64,000 bases of DNA, taken from contig CM012954.1 in the NCBI GenBank assembly GCA_000181795.3, forward strand, positions 573,654-637,653. Direction: 5' to 3'. The position numbers were made by a program, and so were the translations under genes. Numbering within the stretch: position 1 is the first letter of the stretch; the number at the start of each line of letters is the position of its first letter. The DNA is from Trichinella spiralis. Taxonomy: Eukaryota; Nematoda; Enoplea; Trichinellida; Trichinellidae. Under the pieces are notes generated by a model that ran no database searches, was not told where the DNA came from, and saw nothing but the letters and a program-made list of their open reading frames with translations. Shown in pieces: positions 25,932-39,587 of the stretch.

Positions 25932-28900
25932 TCACAGTAAATGCTGAAAAGCATCGTTGGAATCGGTTTCCTGGTTGGAGTTTCCGCCTTCAATTAAAAA
26001 TGAATCTGTCATGGCAAAAGGATCGTCTGACCAATCAAACTGCTGCTGAAAAGCATCAAACGATATTGGAAAATTCAGACTGTTGTCCAAAGACATCGAA
26101 ATGTCCGTCGCAACTGCACCGTGGTTATTATCCTTTTCATCAATGGCTTTGTCGATCAAAACAAATTTCGATTCACCCGACGATTCATTAGCAACGTCGT
26201 CGTGAACCGTGTTCTGCTTCTCTGCCTTCGACTCTTCAATTTCGGGTAGTGTTTCTGCATCATTATTGGTCATTTCGGTAACAACTGCGCTAGAACAACT
26301 TTGTGCCGACGACGGCTTTTTCAGGCTACTCTGAGCATTCAACTTATTGAACGAAGAATTCAGCAAATTATACACCGACATAAGTACAGGAGATGACAAC
26401 TTTCCTTTCGGTTTTGGAGCCCTTTGTTCAGTGGATCTTTAAAATGAAATGAACAATAATTTGGAAAATTAATAAAATTAAATCACAAACTGTCCCCCTG
26501 TACATATTACATGCCTGGATGTAATACCTGGATGATTTGTCGTCTTCTTCATTAGATGTTTTACGCATATTGCTTTTTGCCCTTTTCAGCACCAATTTAC
26601 AATCGTCAATAATTTTGGATTCGTATTTCACTGATAAAATGCTGCTGTCCTGCGCTGTTTCTCCACTGTCACTCGAACACTGCTGCTGTTGCTCTGCATT
26701 CACACTGTCACTGGACGCTGTAGACCGAACTCCACTTGTCTGAGAGCTAGAAATACACAGATTTCTACTTCTGAACTATTCGACTTAAACAAGCTTGCTA
26801 AGTTACAGCTGATAGATATTAAAGAAACAAAAAGTGCTGTTCGAATGTAAGTAACAGTTGTATAAAACATAAATAAATAATCTTAAGAAATCAAAACAAC
26901 AATTACCTGACTGATAATGGACATTTCTGCGAAGAGTTCACTTCATTATCAAAAAAAGTGTTGTTTGAAGACAACGCTGAATGACCAGCATGGTCCTGAG
27001 TACCTGAGAAAACGTTACTGCATGTTACTGGAGCAGCTGATGCATAGTGCTCACAATGGAATCTGAAAAAAAAACTCTACACTAGATATTTTGATACTGT
27101 TTTAAAGCTAAACATATTACTTAGTAGATGAACGTGATGAGGTAGTGAAAGTAGAAGAGTTGCCACACCGATTGCCATGCTTATCCGTGGAAGATTGCTC
27201 GGAAGAATTTTTATTCGACGAAGCGGCAGAATTTGTTCGAACATCAGAAGATAATTCACTACAAATTCGATTTCTAAGTAAACTATGAAACTTCTTACAA
27301 TTTTTTTAAATTAACAAAGTTGTATTTGCAAAAATCAAAATTTCAATAAAAATCTGTTTGCTATTTTGATTTACCTGCATGTACTGTCGGCACCTCCATA
27401 TTCCCTTTCAGAATTTCCGTTCAGCTTCAATGTTGAGCACTGAGCAATATTATTATTGTTTCTACCATCAGAACCAGTGACAGACATTTCTTCTTCGTCA
27501 GGAAACAGTGCATCCCTTAAAGAAAAAGTAATATAATTCAAAACAAAAAAATCAGCCCCCCAAAAAGAAATATATATATATATATATATATTCCATTTTT
27601 CTTTCTCTCTTACGCTGGTACAAAATGACGATCCACCACTTCGACTGAACGATTGGATAATTTCCTCCTTTCCGCAACGACAGTGTACAACGATTTCATA
27701 AAAGTTGAACCGGCGTTTAAGCGCTTGTAATCGCCCAAAAGACTATTAATACGTTCAGTGTGCTTTTCATGATAATCTATGAACTTAGGCTTTCCTAAAA
27801 TTACAAGTTATTACAACAATTCGGTGAGTTAAAAATAGAAAAGAAAAAAAAATATATATATAAAATTCACTTCTCCGTTTACTACTAGTAGTACAGTTGC
27901 TGTTGGTTTTGCTGTTGCTACTGCTGCTAGTAGTAGGTTGGCCGCTTGGCAACTTATTGCTGTTAGAATGATTTGGTTTTCTTTTTCTTGATACCACCGA
28001 CTCAGTCCAGGTTCTTGCACTGTTGGGATAAAAACGCGAGTAGATATTTGCATCGCCAGATTGGCTTGAGCTTTTCAACGAAACAGATGATCTCAAATTA
28101 TACCTCTTCGATTGTCGATCACTGCTAGAGGCGACATCTGAAATTTGACTGCTTTGATCCAAAGTGCAAACTTCAGTTAAACAGTCGCTTGACAATGACG
28201 TATCAGTGGTAGACGGATTTTTCAACTTCGAACATGTAAATACGTTTTCCAAATTAGCATCAGCCCTCTCATCGAGCTGATCAACCTCCAGTAATTCGTC
28301 ACCGCATACAGTAGTAGAATGGTCTTGCTCACAGACAACACTGTGCGCTTCTGTGCAATTTGCACTGAACACTGGAAATTCCCCTTTCGTATTACTAACT
28401 TCAACGCCAACTTTTTCAACAGTGCTACCAGTTTCACCACCCGTAAACGATATATCTACACTTTGTTCGTCGGCGTTGCAATTCGACTGTTTAAAATCCT
28501 CTGGAATAGTACTGGCAGAATCTGTTCGATCCTCAGACAAGTCAACAATCTGTGCAGTGTGCTTTTGGACGTGTGTTCGTTCACCAAAACCACTATTCAC
28601 CTCAGCAAATGCACTAGCTGTAAGATCAGCTATATCACAACTATTTCCAGCAACTGCAGATGTGGCAACTGTTTCTGTTTCTGGGCAAATAGCTTCGTAT
28701 TCTAAAATATGGTCAGCGATCCATTTACTCTGTCCAGTCTGCTTTTCAAAATCAGAACAGGACTTGTCGACGACATCCGTACTCGTTGACGTTGATTTAA
28801 CTATTAGTGATTTCGCAAAAGTTTCGACCGTATTCAAAAACTTTTCCGTATTTTCATCAAAGGAAGAATTGGCTGCCGTGTCCAACTGTTCAGAATGGGA

Positions 28901-30396
28901 AGATTCTGCAACGGCAGAGGATAAAAATTTCGATTCCAAAACATCCACATATTCTGGAAGCAAATCGGATGCATCAAAGCGAGGAGTTACTGGCTAAAAA
29001 TAAAACTTTATTATCAAACAAAAAAATCTACCAAAAATTCACATTATTCAAAATACTCACATCACCGATGAGAACTGCTTCAGAATTGTACTGCAACTCT
29101 GCTAATTCTCCATCACGAGCAACAGAAGATATTAAATTATCACATAAATTGCCACTTTCATCAAGTGGATATGGACACTAAAAATATTCACAAATCCGTA
29201 ATTACTCCATTTTAAAAATCAAACTACCACTTCAATCATAATTAAATAAATAACACAATACACTGCAATACAAACAGATACTGGAACTATCTGATGATCA
29301 TAACATACTGTCACCTCTGTCACTGCACAATTGCAATTCATAAAAGGAGATGCTCTAAATGATGAAAATACAAAACTTCATAAAATTTTACCAAATATGA
29401 AATATAAAGATGACAGAAAGCACAATCAAGCTAAACATTTTTTTTCAATAATACGAAAATTATCTGTATTGTTACTACCTTTAAATCATCCAGCAGTTAA
29501 TTTAATTACAATGATTTCGGACATTCAAATTAAATTCTAAATTTTTATTCAAACATTCAACTAAACATTGAAGCTCTACACCATTTGACGCCACGCAGAT
29601 AACATTCATAAGAGTATTTATTTTTCGAATAATAACCACAACTACCACTGCTAAATATAAATATTATATAATAAGAAATATACTGCATGCTCCAATGAAT
29701 TTATAAAAAATTAAAAAGTGAAGACTTCAATTTCAAAATAACTTCAACTTGATCAATTTATATTAACTATAAGCAATGAAATGAATCTACTACATAAACA
29801 AATTTACATAATATTTGAACAGAGATTTTATCACTGAATGAAAGCATACATCAGTTGAACGATAGCTAGATAATAGGCAGAAAAATCTGCTGAGTACAAT
29901 GACAAAAACTTTAGTGTAAATTTCTCATTTCAGTTAAACTTTTCTTTTCTTTCAAAAACAATTATTATCAGTCAATCTGCATAAAAATATAGCCTTGTTA
30001 AAATTAAAAAAAAAGTTAGTTACCTGCATAACTTGAATGATCAGAAAACTAAATTTAAATAATGTTTTAAGACTATTTAAAAGGTAAAAGATAAAAGTTA
30101 ACATGTCAGATTATATGATTAAAAAAAGTCTACCAAGTTACACCAAAATACCTGCAAGTTAACACACATCCAAAGAATCTGACTGTTGTTTTCAAATGGT
30201 CTTAGCGGTTTTACTTCGGAAACCAAACCTTTTGAACGACAAACAGGACAAAAGGTCGCATTCATTTTCAATTCCTGAAACAGTTTACATATATGCTACT
30301 ACAAAGTAAACGATTCGAATACTATACCTTTGTCAGAAAACCATTAAACAACCGGCAAGCTTGTCGTACCCAATTATTTAGTGGTAACTGACCCAT
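25932..30396 (-). CDS. USPL1-like zinc-ribbon protein without recognisable peptidase
   Basis: Ten exons on the minus strand, all phases closing: 30396-30328, 30274-30152, 29177-29061, 28993-27871, 27794-27614, 27515-27375, 27273-27121, 27062-26907, 26746-26528, 26436-25932; 928 residues. Near the N-terminus are Cys32/35 (FCPVCRSKGL) and Cys60/65 (WMCVNLQCPYPL), a CxxC-24-Cx4C zinc ribbon. From memory it resembles the N-terminus of human USPL1 (CPAC...CEDLQCIYPL), a SUMO isopeptidase of Cajal bodies, in spacing and in the YPL that follows. The C98 peptidase block (Trp-Asn-Cys region) is not found in any exon. The rest is Ser/Thr/Asp/Glu-rich, with a basic cluster KRRRKPK near residue 478 that could be a nuclear signal, and an acidic C-terminus rich in Phe. 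Function is inferred from the ribbon alone; it could be a scaffold. Exon 7 has a second in-frame acceptor 15 nt downstream. Confidence 0.7.
27567..27591. repeat. (TA)n microsatellite in USPL1-like intron
   Basis: TA alternation in the short intron between exons 5 and 6 of the USPL1-like gene. Confidence 0.8.
29178..30151 (-). other. largest intron of the USPL1-like gene
   Basis: 974 nt between the two halves of the zinc ribbon (Cys32/35 side and Cys65 side). AT-rich; the open frame at 29331-29540 inside it is low complexity and lacks splice partners. Confidence 0.75.
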
Positions 30397-33300
30397 CGGC
30401 AACAGCTTCGACGAAAGCGCTTACAGCTGGAAATGTCTGTAAGATCATTATTCAATACTTTTGTTAGAAAAATTTAAATATCAAAAGTAAAGAAAGCGAT
30501 CATCATTATGAAACTCATGCTCTCATCGTAAAATAACACCACTTTCGGAACAACAACAACAATAGTAAGAAAATTACCGTATCAATGACAATCAAGTTCA
30601 ATTCTTTACGATTTCAGTAAATTTTCTTTTATCTGCAAATGCACTGTTGACAAAACAGTCTATTTTATTTAAAAAAACATTAAAATTTATTTTTATTTTT
30701 TTAATTTTTATATTTTTATAATTTTTAACACTTGTGAAAAGAAAAAGCAGATTAAGTTTCCAATCAAAATTAATCAACTGAAATTCTACAGCTCTGATTT
30801 GTTTGCAGCTTTGTTATATTGTAAATCTGCACATTTCACATCTTTTGAAATATTTTATTAATTATCAAATACTACGTAGCGAGAAACAGTAATTGTGCAA
30901 TTGGGTTTTTTGAAAAAACAAACATGAATGATTTCATAATGTAAAACTCAATTTTTTATCATCTGATTTGTTACGCTTGACAATTAATGAATAAGAAAAG
31001 CTATGAGCTTGAAAATAATTGGAAATTTTTTTTTCAGAAAAGTTTATTCTTGTTCACATTTGAATGATAAAATTTGCAAGGTTGCAGTAGCGTGTCTTCA
31101 TTGTCTTTAAAATGAATTGTGTTTTCCAAGTGAATGAATAGCAAGAATTAAATTAGTCAATCTATTGATCTGGCTGTAAAACTTTTTATTATTATCTCAG
31201 AAGTAAGTAATTGCTTAGATTTGTTTCTAAAAACTAATATCCCATATTTCCGCCGGTTTTACATTGACAATTCTCCAGCGATCAGATCGTTAATTTTTCA
31301 AAGAAAAATCAGCACACATCACATTCGCTTGCTTTTGAACATTGTTGAAATTATCTCTCACAACGCGGTAACAGACTGCTGAATTATTCATGCTATTGCA
31401 CTTTGTATTCAATGTCATTGTTTTATTATTCAAAGATACACTTCTCAATGTCTCTCACGACCATCAAAGTGCCATAGTTGGGTGTAATTACGAAGTAAAT
31501 ACTTTTGAACTAGATAGAAAACAGCCTTATTTGCAATCAGTCAAAAGCAGTAAACTACACGATACATGTATGCATAATTAAATCAAACACTGACAATAAA
31601 TAACTCATTCTATTTGGATAGCTAATAATGAATATGAAACATTTTAAATGAAAAGAAGAAAAAGATACTACTACTAACTAACAACAACTAGGGCTTCATA
31701 AAACGGCAAAAATTTTCTTTCTGAAGTAACTGAAATTTTTTGATACAAGCTGTTGAAAAAAAAAGAAAACATTACAGCCAAAACATTGACGGATATTTTT
31801 TTTGAAAAAAAGATAATTTGCTAAGCTTTTCTTTCTGTTTGTTGTTGGAAACTGGATTAATTATATTGTTCGGCACAGAATGCGAGTGCTGTTGTTGGGT
31901 TGCGTTGTTGATCAGTAATTTGCAATACAAGCTTGTTAAAAATGTATGCAGCCAATAAAGCCAGCATAGGCTGTTTACCTGAGCTATAAGAAGTGTAAAT
32001 GAGGATCATTTATCACAACTTGCGTTATTTAATCGGTCATCGGTTTTCAACAGAGCAAAATTACAAAATCACGTCCAGATTGCTCAGTTTCTGTAAACGT
32101 CCCTATGGATAAAGCAATGGCCAATTAAGCACAAATCAGTGCTGGATGTGATCGTCTAATCTGTACGTTTCGCATTTTCTCCATGGATCAAGCTGGTCAT
32201 TGATCGTCAAAGCAATTTCCGATCAAAAGGGCGCGGTCGGGTCTGACTAATTGTCGACATACGGCTTTTGTCAACGTGCAGTTCGGTCACGCAACACCGT
32301 AGACAAAGAACTTCCAATAAATCCAATCCAATCCAATCCAAAGTGAAGTCAGGTACCGCAGTGAAATAGGGGAAAAGCATTTTTGGGGGAAAAATTTTCC
32401 CCCTGAACAACACTGAACGAGATCGTTTGTTTCGTTCAACTTGTAAAAATGAAATGCATACAACGCTCAATAATACCAACTTGGACAACCAACAATTGTT
32501 GCAGTGACTGCACACTGTCTGCTAATGTATTTTTAGTAGAACTTTTGATAAAATGGTCTGGTTAAGTTGGATCGATTTGGAACGGAAAAAGGCCAAACCA
32601 ACATCGTTAGCTCGATAGCGTGTTCATCAATTTGTCAAGCCGCCAGGGTCGGCTTGATTGGCCGGGCATTGGCACTAATTAGCCCAACGCGGCCGGCAAT
32701 TGAATTCAAACCGTTCCTGCAAAAGCCGGATGATCCAAGTTGGAGCCGTTTTTGGGCTTGTGATTTCAAAATCAATCACCAAGTGAAGCCGTGGAAAACG
32801 GTCTGCCGTGATTGATTGGCGCCAGCCGTGGTCACCACGCCCACGCGTACAAGGTTGCTTTTTGCAACGGCTTGTCAAGGGACGACGGAGCCGCTTGGTT
32901 GACGTGATGCAACGCCGCCAAAGTCAACAAACTGAGAAGAGCAGGATCACGAGCAGAAGTGAAAATGTGAATGATCGATGCAAGCCAACAAGCGCATCTG
33001 CATCTGCGACGTTGTTCGACTGCTCGCGGGAGTTGGGCCCATCAAGCGCCCGCCGTCAGCAGTCGACGTTTTTGAAACAGCCAACGCCAGCCGCCTCTTT
33101 TCACAACCAGCAACGGATTTTCACTTCTTTTTCACTACTAGTCAATTTTCGCCTACAAATATACTTCCCCACTGTGCCTCACCCTTTTATTTACAATCGA
33201 CGGGGCGGTAAGTTGACGATTGTCCTCCTGTCAATTGATTCAAACAATCATATGACTTTTATGTCGCTTTTGAAAAACAATTCTTGCTCTTTGCTTTTGA

Positions 33301-35590
33301 AATCAGTGAATCGAATTTCCTCTTCAATAAGCCCGCGAACAATTCGAGCCGTCGTGTAAGGTGCTATTTCTTTCAAGCACATCACATTTGCTTTTCCGCA
33401 CGCGGTGAAATTCAAAACCGTCGCCAAACTTCACCTATCACACAAATTGCTTTCACGTATTCCAAATTTCCAAATTTGCATAATCATCTCTCTAGTATAT
33501 TTATTATCTGGACAATTTTCTTTTTTTCTTCTTTACTAAAGCAGAATTTAAGTTTAAAGAAATTATCATAAAACAGCAATTCTCGTCTAGTCTGAAAAGT
33601 TCCAGTTGCAATTTGCAACAGCAACAATTAAAAAAGAAAAAATTTTCTCCATCCAACTTTTAAAACTATGTATATGTATATATTACTTTAAACTTGGAAT
33701 TTGTTTTTTTCTTTTTCTTTTGCACATTTTGTTTTTTTGAATGAAAAAATGAGCTAAAAATGTGCTTGTAAATACGTGATTGTTGCTGTGTTTGCACTGA
33801 TTGGCATAAGTATATAATAATCTGGATTCATAGTGTTTTTTGGTCGTAAAAAGTAGAGAGAGAGAGAGACAGAGGAAGAGAGCACACACAGCTGATGGAA
33901 TTCTTTACGAGGGGCTTTTCAATAGTCACGTTGAAAGCCGTCGTCGTAGAATGGCTAATTTGCGAAGATATTTAAAAAGCTGAACGTCAGTTGCGGTGTT
34001 TCATTGTTTGTTGCACATTGTTGTTTCCGTTGTTAGCAAACTATGAGAAATAGGCTCAGCTAAATTCCAAACTGAAAATAGCCCCTCGAGTCTACACTTT
34101 AATCCTTCCGTCATCGACCAAACTGATCCGCTATGTATGGTCAAGTGAAAGGCAATTCCAGTCAACCGCGAGCACGTAATCAATGCACTCAACAATTGCC
34201 AAGAACTGAGATTAATGCCGAATTCCAAATAAAAGATGAATCGCGCTGTCAACGAAATCAAGGTTTTAAGCAGGCCAGCAGAGAAAATTCAGCATATTGA
34301 AATTTAAATTTGAGCGAAGTTGTTTTCATAAGAAAACAAAAAAACATTGAAGCAGACAGAACACTATTACAATTTTACACTCATTCATTTTATAATTTCA
34401 GTAAAAGAAGCTTCTTTTAAATTTGGGTATAGCATCTAGCGAATAGTGTGCTAAATGCTTTCAATAAGTCTGGCGTTCCAATCCGCACTAACAATAAGCC
34501 CATCAGCAACAACAATTTTCACTAGCTTCAGAGCTTCTTCATTCCAATTATATACACTGTATTCATTATATGATAAAGTTCTTTTGCAATGAACAACGAG
34601 TGAATTAGTGCTGTTTAGAATTCGTGAAAATTTTGTTGAAATATTTTCATCTGCTTGATGGACGTTCGTTTATCCAAGTCGAAGCATCAAAGCACACCTG
34701 TCTGTGCTAGCAGCAACGTATAAGATGCAGCAATTTGCCGTGCTTCAAACCAAGCACTCTTATGGCTCTGGTCATAAATAGCAGCTGCGTTCAGACCTAT
34801 GAAAAACAATTTTCCAAACTCACAAGTTGACTGCTATCGTAACATGCTAAATAAACAACATAACGAACGAACAAACAAACAAACAAACAGCTTTCAGAAT
34901 AACTTCTTCAATCATGCGATGAAAATTTGAAACTATTTTTATCTGAAAAGAAAAAAGTCTATATTTTGTCAAATTCTATGCTCTAATGCAATAAAATCAG
35001 CTTTCATCACGTCTGATCACATGAAATATGCATCAATCATTATCAGTGGCTAATCGGCGCCGCAATAACTGCCAAAATGATGTGACAATTGCTGCTCTAT
35101 AATTAAGAAATAATACTGAAAGGGAAAGTGGAAGTTGGATAAATAGCTGCCGTGGAATTCAAATGAAATAATAACACAGTTTGATAATTACACAAAATAT
35201 TTACTGACAATTCTTGGAATTAATTGCAAAGCAAAAGCACTACACAGGATGGTCGTGATTGTACCATATTTATATGCTTTATTTTGTCGTCAAGATTCGC
35301 TTACACGAGTGTTTTCAAGCGAGCGTAATTTGAAAAAACCGCGTTCGAAACAGTGCGTTTTATTGTTGTAATAATGTTTTAATTTTTCTTCTTTTATGCA
35401 TTCATTATTATTATTCAGAGCTTACGTACGATTTGGTTTCCTACTGATGAAAAGAGACTATTCGATCAACCGAAAGCTCATCTCCTATCCTGCGGATGGA
35501 AAAGCTGAGCGTCGGCAACGCCCCCTGTTGATGAATCAGTGCCGCCTTTACAAGCGTACAGGCGCCAATTGATCTTGTTTAAATTGTTAC
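30397..35590. other. mostly noncoding interval with one GC-rich island
   Basis: Upstream of the minus-strand USPL1-like gene a 3' splice site (atttccag at about 30427) precedes the start codon, so a 5' UTR exon or leader is likely. The only segment unlike the AT-rich background is 32550-33207, listed separately. Short repeats include an AATCC tetramer-plus-one run at about 32318-32341 and (AAAC)n at 34868-34890. I see no confident coding exon. Confidence 0.5.
32550..33207 (+). other. GC-enriched segment ending in a strong splice donor; possible 5' noncoding exon
   Basis: About 650 nt with clearly higher G+C than its surroundings, ending in gggcg|gtaagt at 33208, a near-consensus donor. Frames across it on both strands look random (no conserved motif), so I do not call a protein. 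It may be a 5' UTR exon and promoter region of the Ly-6 gene that lies downstream on the same strand, or a distal regulatory island. Confidence 0.35.
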
Positions 35591-35765
35591 ATGCATCCAC
35601 AACAGTGGCCGGCTTGGGGTCGACCGGGCGCGGTTGTGTTCATGCTAGCTGTTATTTTGTTCCTGCTCATCCCGTTTGCAGAACTTGTCGCGCAGTCGCG
35701 CATTACTCAAGCACGGCTTCGACCACCACACCTAATCGACCAACAACAAGATGCCACCAACACGC
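35591..35765 (+). CDS. probable alternative first exon encoding a signal peptide (Ly-6/GPI gene)
   Basis: Starts at ATG 35591 and reads 58 codons plus one base to a strong donor (acgc|gtaagt). Residues about 14-34 (AVVFMLAVILFLLIPFAELV) form a long hydrophobic core, a good signal peptide, followed by a short polar Gln/Arg-rich linker. The donor is phase 1, which is exactly the phase needed by the Ly-6 exon at 41581; used in place of the 40009 exon it would give a 230-residue protein. From memory, C. elegans odr-2 makes isoforms from alternative 5' exons, which fits. It might instead belong to a separate gene whose other exons I have not found. Confidence 0.5.
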
Positions 35766-38700
35766 GTAAGTGTTTCGCTGTTTCACTACATATTCACTTA
35801 GGCAGTGTGTAAATTTCAAAAATTTATCTTGTCAGAGTTGGGGTTCGCGAATATATTATTACTCAAAGCAATATTTTCCAAGTTATATATTTGGTTTTGT
35901 GTTGTTTATTCAAAAACGTTTTCAAGCAGAAAACAATCCCAAGATGCACTTAAGTTAATGCACTGATTGCGCTCGATCAGAACCGCCAGATGTTTTATAA
36001 CTTAAAAAATATTTATATATTTAATTGTTTTTATTTGTTTATGATAAGTAGACAAAAAAACCTAAATCAAAATAATCAAACAGATGTGCATATATTTCTA
36101 ATTCTAATAAACAAAATCAAATGAAAAGAAAAAAGAAGGCATTTAGAAGATCAGTTGCGAATGGGCTGATCGAATTCAATCATATTGGAACGGCTTTTTG
36201 TCGAAGCGACCGTCGCCAAACGCGTAGAACTTTTCCTTTCGTCAACGACTGGTAAACAGCAATAAAAGCGCAGATTTACGATACCCGACAGCAATTGAGC
36301 GTGCATTTAATTATCATCCAATAACCTGGCAGTTCGTTTTGCAGCCCAAGGTTAGCTACTTAAAGCTGCACTTAAGTTAGCTGTTTATTCACACACAGTA
36401 ATAATTTGTACAATCATTGGGATTGGATAATCTGCCGGATTAGTCGGGCAAAGTCAAGATGAGGATTGGCGGCGGGAAGAGAGAGATAAGCACAAACAGT
36501 TAGGGAGGAAGTTGTCCAAGCGTAGCAGGCCTATTGGGTACCAATCGGAAGCGGTCTTGTCTCTAGGCTGTTGAACTTGAACAAAACTGCCCGATCAAGC
36601 GGTGCATTTTGCATAATACAAACGTCAAAGCGATTTACAATCGAATGCCGGTAATTTAAAAGTAATGGAATTATCGATTTGATTATCACCAAGGCTGATG
36701 GGCGCGTAAAACATTGCCACAAGAAATGACCACCTCATATACTACAACTACCACTACTACTACTACTACTACTACTATTCGCCTGCGGAAATGAGCTTCG
36801 CATTAAGCTTCTCGCGCCGCATGCGAGAACATTCGATTATCACGGTGAAACAATTGGACAATTTGATCACGATTTATTTACTCAGCATGCAAAAGACAAA
36901 AATTAATATACAAGTAGGTTGTAAAGAATTATTTTTAGAAATGTTCGTACTAAAAGAGGAGAAACAAAATTAACAAATTCAATTTTATAGTTATTGCGAA
37001 TTTAAGCATCGATCGTGCGAAAATAGTTTTCAAGAACTGTATATTTTATTGAACGGTATTCAACGGATCATATAAGTCACAGTTCCGATAGTGATTGTGT
37101 AAATGTTTTATGCTGATAAAATATCTGGGCATTTGTCAATTGGCAAAATAAAAATTTCATACCGTGATGAAAAACAGTAACAATAAGTTTCACAGAATTA
37201 CTTAGCAATACTTGAAAACGTACTCTATATTAAGATTGATTAGTTCTTCAAAAAATAATGAACAGTCATCACCAACTGATAGATTAACAAATTTGTTCAA
37301 TCAGTCATTCATCATGATCAATAAAATTTCTTCAAAATAATTGATCTTGCATATCTTGAAAACCCAGAAGATATAAGAAATGAAAAATTGCACATTAATC
37401 AGCAAATACAATTCAGATATTTAATATGCAGTAATGTTGTGAAATGAGAAATAGCTTAAAATGTATGTGGAATCTATATGAAACACTTCATCTATATGAA
37501 TTGCAAATCTCAACTCACCATGATCATCGTCGTGACTTTAATTTTTCAAATATTTACGAAACATCTACCCGACAATGTTAATATGAAAAGAACAAATTAA
37601 TTACTTATTATCGAAGTAAAACAACAATTCTACCTTTACAATCCTTACAAGAATTGTAGGCTCTACTGCAAGGTTCTGTCCGCATCGACTTATCGTTCAT
37701 CAGATCTTTTTCTGATAAGTGTAACGCAACAACGGATAAAAGCTTTTCCTCAATCACAAGAAATCGTTCCCTAACAATAACGGTCGTTATTTGTGACGTC
37801 TGCGCAAAGCCGTATGCAAATTTTTCACGTTGCGTGCGTACGCAAATTTCCTTGTTTGCGCATCTCTCTGTCCTTTCAAATATGAACAAGAAGAAAACAT
37901 TCGTTATAACTGAATTTCTGTTCTGCTGTAAACAAATCACACTGAAAGCAAATAACATTTTCGTCAAATTACTTCATTATCAGTTATTACAGTAGGACAC
38001 TGTTCAATTTTATGAAAAAGGTAAATGGTATTTTCCACCTAAAATACGCGTCTCATATTGCATAGTAAATTTTGAATTTTTTTCCATTTTCCAATTTTCC
38101 ACTGTCTATTGCTTTCCATTTCATGATGAAAAAGAAAACTGAAAACTTAATTCAATAATTTTCAATTTCACTTTTTTGCAACATTTCAGCCTAATGCATT
38201 AGGTAAACAGAATTATTTTTTCATTTAAAAATATTTAATCATAATTACTGAATAATTTGATGAAAAAAATCCCACTGTCTAGTAATTAGTCTTTCTTTTC
38301 TTGTAAAGAATAAATTCGAAATAATCTTTCTGCTGCGTTGGATCATATCGTAGAAGTAGCTCGTTCAACATCTCATGTGCTGATTTTCATTTAATGAAGA
38401 ATATCTTTTAATCAGTGTGATAAGTACAACGCTTACAAAGTCAACACTTTCATCTGATGTGGGCAAGAAATTTGGTTGTGATAATTAAATATTTTCTCTT
38501 CTTTCAAATTTTCCACTTGCACAAATGAACAGCAAAGACATACTTATTATAAAATTGACGACCAGTCGAACGAATTCCCCACTTCTGGTAATACAATTAA
38601 ACGTCGTCATACGGCATACAGCTGGCGTAGATGATTTTCCAAAAAGCAATACCCTTGCCTATATGACCATTTTTAAATCTCATGTTATTTCTGTAATCTG

Positions 38701-39551
38701 GTATATATTTAAAAATTGCAAAAATTTGCATTCATTATGAAAGTATATCCTGCTCCAAGGAAACAAAAAATAATACTCTAATCCTGGGAGAGTAAAAAAA
38801 TCTCCTAAACGATTTGAATTGAATTGCTTTTAGCAACATGCAGAAATGATTAATCAATCTGAATTTGTTTAAAAAATATTAAAATTCAAAAAAAAAAAAG
38901 CAGAAGCAAAACTGCTGCGAAAACGTTCGCAAAATAAGAAGATTATAAAACTATTGTACATAAAAAGACTAGTCAGCTGTTCGGCTGGTGGAAAATTCAC
39001 CTTCGGCTGTTGCAGCAAGTGTTTCCTTCCGTCTCAGTGTGTGACTAAATGATTTGCTCAAATGCCAAGTGGCCAGTTAGCGCAGTGTTAATGGCAGAGG
39101 AGAGAGAACATGCTGCAGATAAAGAGTCAATGAAAAGATACGCGAACTGAGGCTGCCTGGCTTAACAACAGAACAAACAGACTGCTGGCTGACTGCTTAG
39201 GTTCGATCACTCAGGACGAACAATTCTTTCCCATTATTGAATTCTCAGCCTAATATCGTTTGCAGTTTAATTTCATTAAAGATATTTTCTTGCTTTTCGA
39301 CACGTTTAAACAGCGACACCCACATGCTAATTGATCATCAGTACCACCAATTCAGAGGACTGTCATCACAATGAACAAATAGTTTAGCAAACAAACAATA
39401 CAAAAGGTTGTAAAATGCATACATTTGTACGGTTCAGAGTAGTAGTGGTAAAATTGAACGCCTTCTTCTTCAGCAGTTGATTTTCTTGCCTTCGTCTTTC
39501 ACACATGTGCACAAAGAAAGATCTGCATACTTTACCCTCAGACGCGCACAT

Positions 39552-39587
<36 letters not shown>

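Noticed and set aside
28319-28997. long + strand frames opposite the USPL1-like exon 4
   Set aside because: Antisense shadows of the large minus-strand exon, whose frame closes with nine other exons.
32808-33359. 183-codon + strand frame in the GC-rich island
   Set aside because: No domain, signal or homolog recognised, and it reads through the strong donor at 33208. Kept only as a possible noncoding exon.
37608-37967. 119-codon minus-strand frame
   Set aside because: No recognisable motif and no splice partners; base composition like the surrounding intergenic DNA.
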